Shown here: one piece after another, positions 62,177 through 64,000 of the stretch
Numbering within the stretch: the stretch's first letter is position 1
Layout: each line of letters opens with the position of its first letter
Assembly: GCF_008330945.1 (NCBI RefSeq)
Contig: NZ_CP043488.1
Span: 1,302,001-1,366,000 of the forward strand
Source: Labrys sp. KNU-23
Lineage (GTDB): Bacteria; Pseudomonadota; Alphaproteobacteria; Rhizobiales; Labraceae
Direction: 5' to 3'
DNA: 64,000 nucleotides
Notes under the pieces: generated by a model
Database searches by the model: none
The model's input: only the letters and a program-made list of their open reading frames with translations
What the model was told of the DNA's origin: nothing
Made by a program: the position numbers and the translations under genes

Positions 62177-64000
62177 GATGGTGACCTTCGTGAGAGGAGC
62201 CAGATCAGGGATGGGCATCCGATCAAGGATGCCGCCAGCCCGGCCGGAATTTGGCGCGGAAAGGCGATGGTGCGGCCAAACCAATCGGCGGCGACCATGA
62301 CGAGCGCTCCTATGATCGCGGCCCCCGCCAATTCCGCCAGGACGTGGCGCATGCCAAGGCGGCGTGCCAGATGCGGCGCCAACAGGCCGACAAAGGTGAG
62401 TGGCCCGACGATCACGGTCGCCATGGCGGCAAGGATTGCGCTCAAGGTCAGCACGAGGATGTGGCTGTATGCGGGGTTGAGACCGAGAGCCGACGACATG
62501 CCCCTGCCGAGGGGAAGGATGGTCAGCATGCGCACGGTCAGCAACAATCCGCCAAAAAGCACGATTGCAGCCCCGATGCTGGCAAGAGCAGCCGTGCCAT
62601 CGACTGCGTAGGTCGAGCCCATCATCCAGTTCAACAACAGCATTGCACGCGGATCCCCGCCGGCCATCAGCACGTTGATCACGGCATCGAACATGGCGCC
62701 GAAGGCGATGCCGGCAATCAACGTTCTTTCAGGGCTTGCCTTGTGGTCGAGCGCCAGGATCGCCGCCAGGGCCACGGCGGCGCCAATCGAGGCCGCGAGC
62801 AACTGTGTGCCCTGCCCGACCGTGGACAGGCTGAACAGTGCGATGGCAAGACCGAAGGCTGCTCCCGCACTGACACCCAGGACCTCGGGACCGGCCATGG
62901 GATTGCCCGTCAGCCGCTGGAGCAGGCACCCGGCCAGGCCGAGCATCACGCCTGCAGCCAGAGCCGCAAGCGCACGCGGCAATCGCAACGGCATCATCAT
63001 GTCGAATTCCTGTCCCAGGCTCAGATGCCATCCTTCGCCGTCCCTCCCGACCAGGACGGCCAGCAAGACGAGGACGGCCAGGAGGCCTGCCAGGCCTATC
63101 AGCAGGTACGTCATCCTGGGGGCATGCGATGATTCTACCGCCGGCGGGGATGGCGGCACCACGGGAACGCTCCTTTGTCGCAGAAGCAGGATGACGAGCA
63201 TGGGCGCGCCGAGCAGGGCCGTTACCGCGCCGGTTGGCAGGCTGAGGGCCCATAATGCATCGGCCGATTGGACGCCTTGATCCACGAGCCACAAAAGGGC
63301 GGCTCCCACGGCGCTCGACCAGATCATTTGCTGGCTCACGCGCCGTGCACCAAGGGTGCGTGCCAGCGCCGGAGCCGCAAGGCCGATGAAGCCGATGACA
63401 CCAACCGCACTGACGACATGGACGCTCACCCCGATGGAGAGCGCAAGCGCGCACAGTCTTACTGCTCCAACGGAAAGTCCGAGACTGCGTGCCTTGGCAT
63501 CGTCGACTCCCAACAATGTCAAGGGACGTACCAGCGCGGTGGCGGCCAGGGCGGCTGCAAGGAGAACGGGGGCGATCGTGCCCGCCACCGTCCAGCCCTG
63601 CTGGTTGAGCGAGCCACTGCCCCAAATGAAGAGCCCGGCGAGATATTGGGTCTTGAACAAGGTCAGCATGGCTGCGAGGGCCGCACAGAAGAGTCCTGTG
63701 ACAAGTCCTGCAAGAATGACCGAGATCGGGGCCAGGCCCCGCCGCCATGAGAGAGCCAGGACGCCTCCTGCGGCCAGCGCGCCGCCCGCCAGAGCGGGCC
63801 AGATCCGCCCGAAGGCGAACAGCCACGGGGCCCACAGCATCGTCACGCTCAGGGCAAGGCTCGCCCCGGCCTCGATGCCGAGCGTGGTCGGGGAGGCGAG
63901 CGGATTGCGCAAGGAAAGCTGGCACAGCGCGCCGGCCAAGCCCAGGGCAGCCCCGCACAGGAGGCTGACGACGAGGCGCGGCAGAAAGCTGTAGGCAAAC
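62173..64000 (-). CDS. fhuB: FhuB-type iron-siderophore ABC permease (5' end missing)
   Basis: The C-terminal 608 residues of a double-length FecCD-family permease; the frame continues to the window edge (FAYSFLPRLVVSLLCGAALG at the start of the visible part). Two homologous halves of about ten membrane segments each are visible, each with the family block L(P)RLxxALxAGxxLGLAGxLxQ (second copy: LPRALAALAAGVMLGLAGCLLQRLTGNPMAGPEVLGVSAG). This is the FhuB layout. It is followed by a siderophore-esterase-like gene with a 4-base overlap. Confidence 0.9.
   Translation of the reverse strand, partial: FAYSFLPRLVVSLLCGAALGLAGALCQLSLRNPLASPTTLGIEAGASLALSVTMLWAPWLFAFGRIWPALAGGALAAGGVLALSWRRGLAPISVILAGLVTGLFCAALAAMLTLFKTQYLAGLFIWGSGSLNQQGWTVAGTIAPVLLAAALAATALVRPLTLLGVDDAKARSLGLSVGAVRLCALALSIGVSVHVVSAVGVIGFIGLAAPALARTLGARRVSQQMIWSSAVGAALLWLVDQGVQSADALWALSLPTGAVTALLGAPMLVILLLRQRSVPVVPPSPPAVESSHAPRMTYLLIGLAGLLAVLVLLAVLVGRDGEGWHLSLGQEFDMMMPLRLPRALAALAAGVMLGLAGCLLQRLTGNPMAGPEVLGVSAGAAFGLAIALFSLSTVGQGTQLLAASIGAAVALAAILALDHKASPERTLIAGIAFGAMFDAVINVLMAGGDPRAMLLLNWMMGSTYAVDGTAALASIGAAIVLFGGLLLTVRMLTILPLGRGMSSALGLNPAYSHILVLTLSAILAAMATVIVGPLTFVGLLAPHLARRLGMRHVLAELAGAAIIGALVMVAADWFGRTIAFPRQIPAGLAASLIGCPSLIWLLSRRSPS

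Overview
The window reads as chromosomal DNA from a high-GC alphaproteobacterium of the Hyphomicrobiales (Rhizobiales) type. This is an inference from three things: several DUF982 proteins, a fix-type cytochrome cbb3 operon behind an FNR/FixK box, and dense ABC-transporter catabolic operons each next to a FadR-type GntR regulator. No rRNA, tRNA or CRISPR array was found.

Layout. 1-3353: a partial gene and small hypothetical proteins, including three DUF982 paralogues, two of them followed by a small proline-rich or basic protein. 3606-8119: treY-treZ, which make trehalose from maltodextrin. 8790-20604: a D-apiose/D-apionate utilisation locus with a DUF1537 kinase (oiaK type), a RuBisCO-like protein (oiaX type), a GntR regulator, an apiose-dehydrogenase-like enzyme (apsD type), a ribose-type ABC transporter with a DUF2291 lipoprotein, an MFS carrier and apnO. 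21021-30320: a second sugar operon with a galactonate-dehydratase-like enzyme, an SDR, a GMC oxidoreductase, an aldose epimerase and another ribose-type ABC transporter, plus a divergent GntR regulator. 30336-40691: a minus-strand operon of a PotABCD-like importer with aldehyde dehydrogenase, NIPSNAP protein, flavin-dependent monooxygenase, flavin reductase, hydrolase and a DUF1185 protein, with its GntR regulator; I cannot assign its substrate. 41057-48835: a PhnA-like protein and the cco operon (ccoNOQP, two extra membrane proteins, ccoI, ccoS), followed by an IS630-type transposase relic. 49123-61261: a GntR regulator with two winged-helix domains, divergent from an operon with a PotABCD-like importer, two SDRs, a second ATPase, a polysaccharide-deacetylase-fold hydrolase, a small CxxC protein, a CobW GTPase and a solute-binding-protein homologue without a signal peptide. 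61319-64000: a siderophore-esterase-like hydrolase and a truncated two-domain FhuB-type permease.

How the genes work together. The apionate branch can be read as D-apiose import, oxidation by the apsD-like enzyme, oxidoisomerisation of D-apionate by ApnO, phosphorylation by OiaK and cleavage by OiaX to 3-phosphoglycerate and glycolate. The lactonase step is not seen here. The oiaXK and apnO promoters carry nearly the same 24-bp site, so the nearby GntR protein probably controls both. Non-coding signals worth attention are a 173-bp MITE-like element with terminal inverted repeats and a 6-bp target duplication (12357-12529), a two-copy double-hairpin repeat that supplies the stop codon of the adjacent gene, several GntR-type palindromes, and a hairpin that covers the ribosome binding site of a TTG-initiated transporter gene at 50731.
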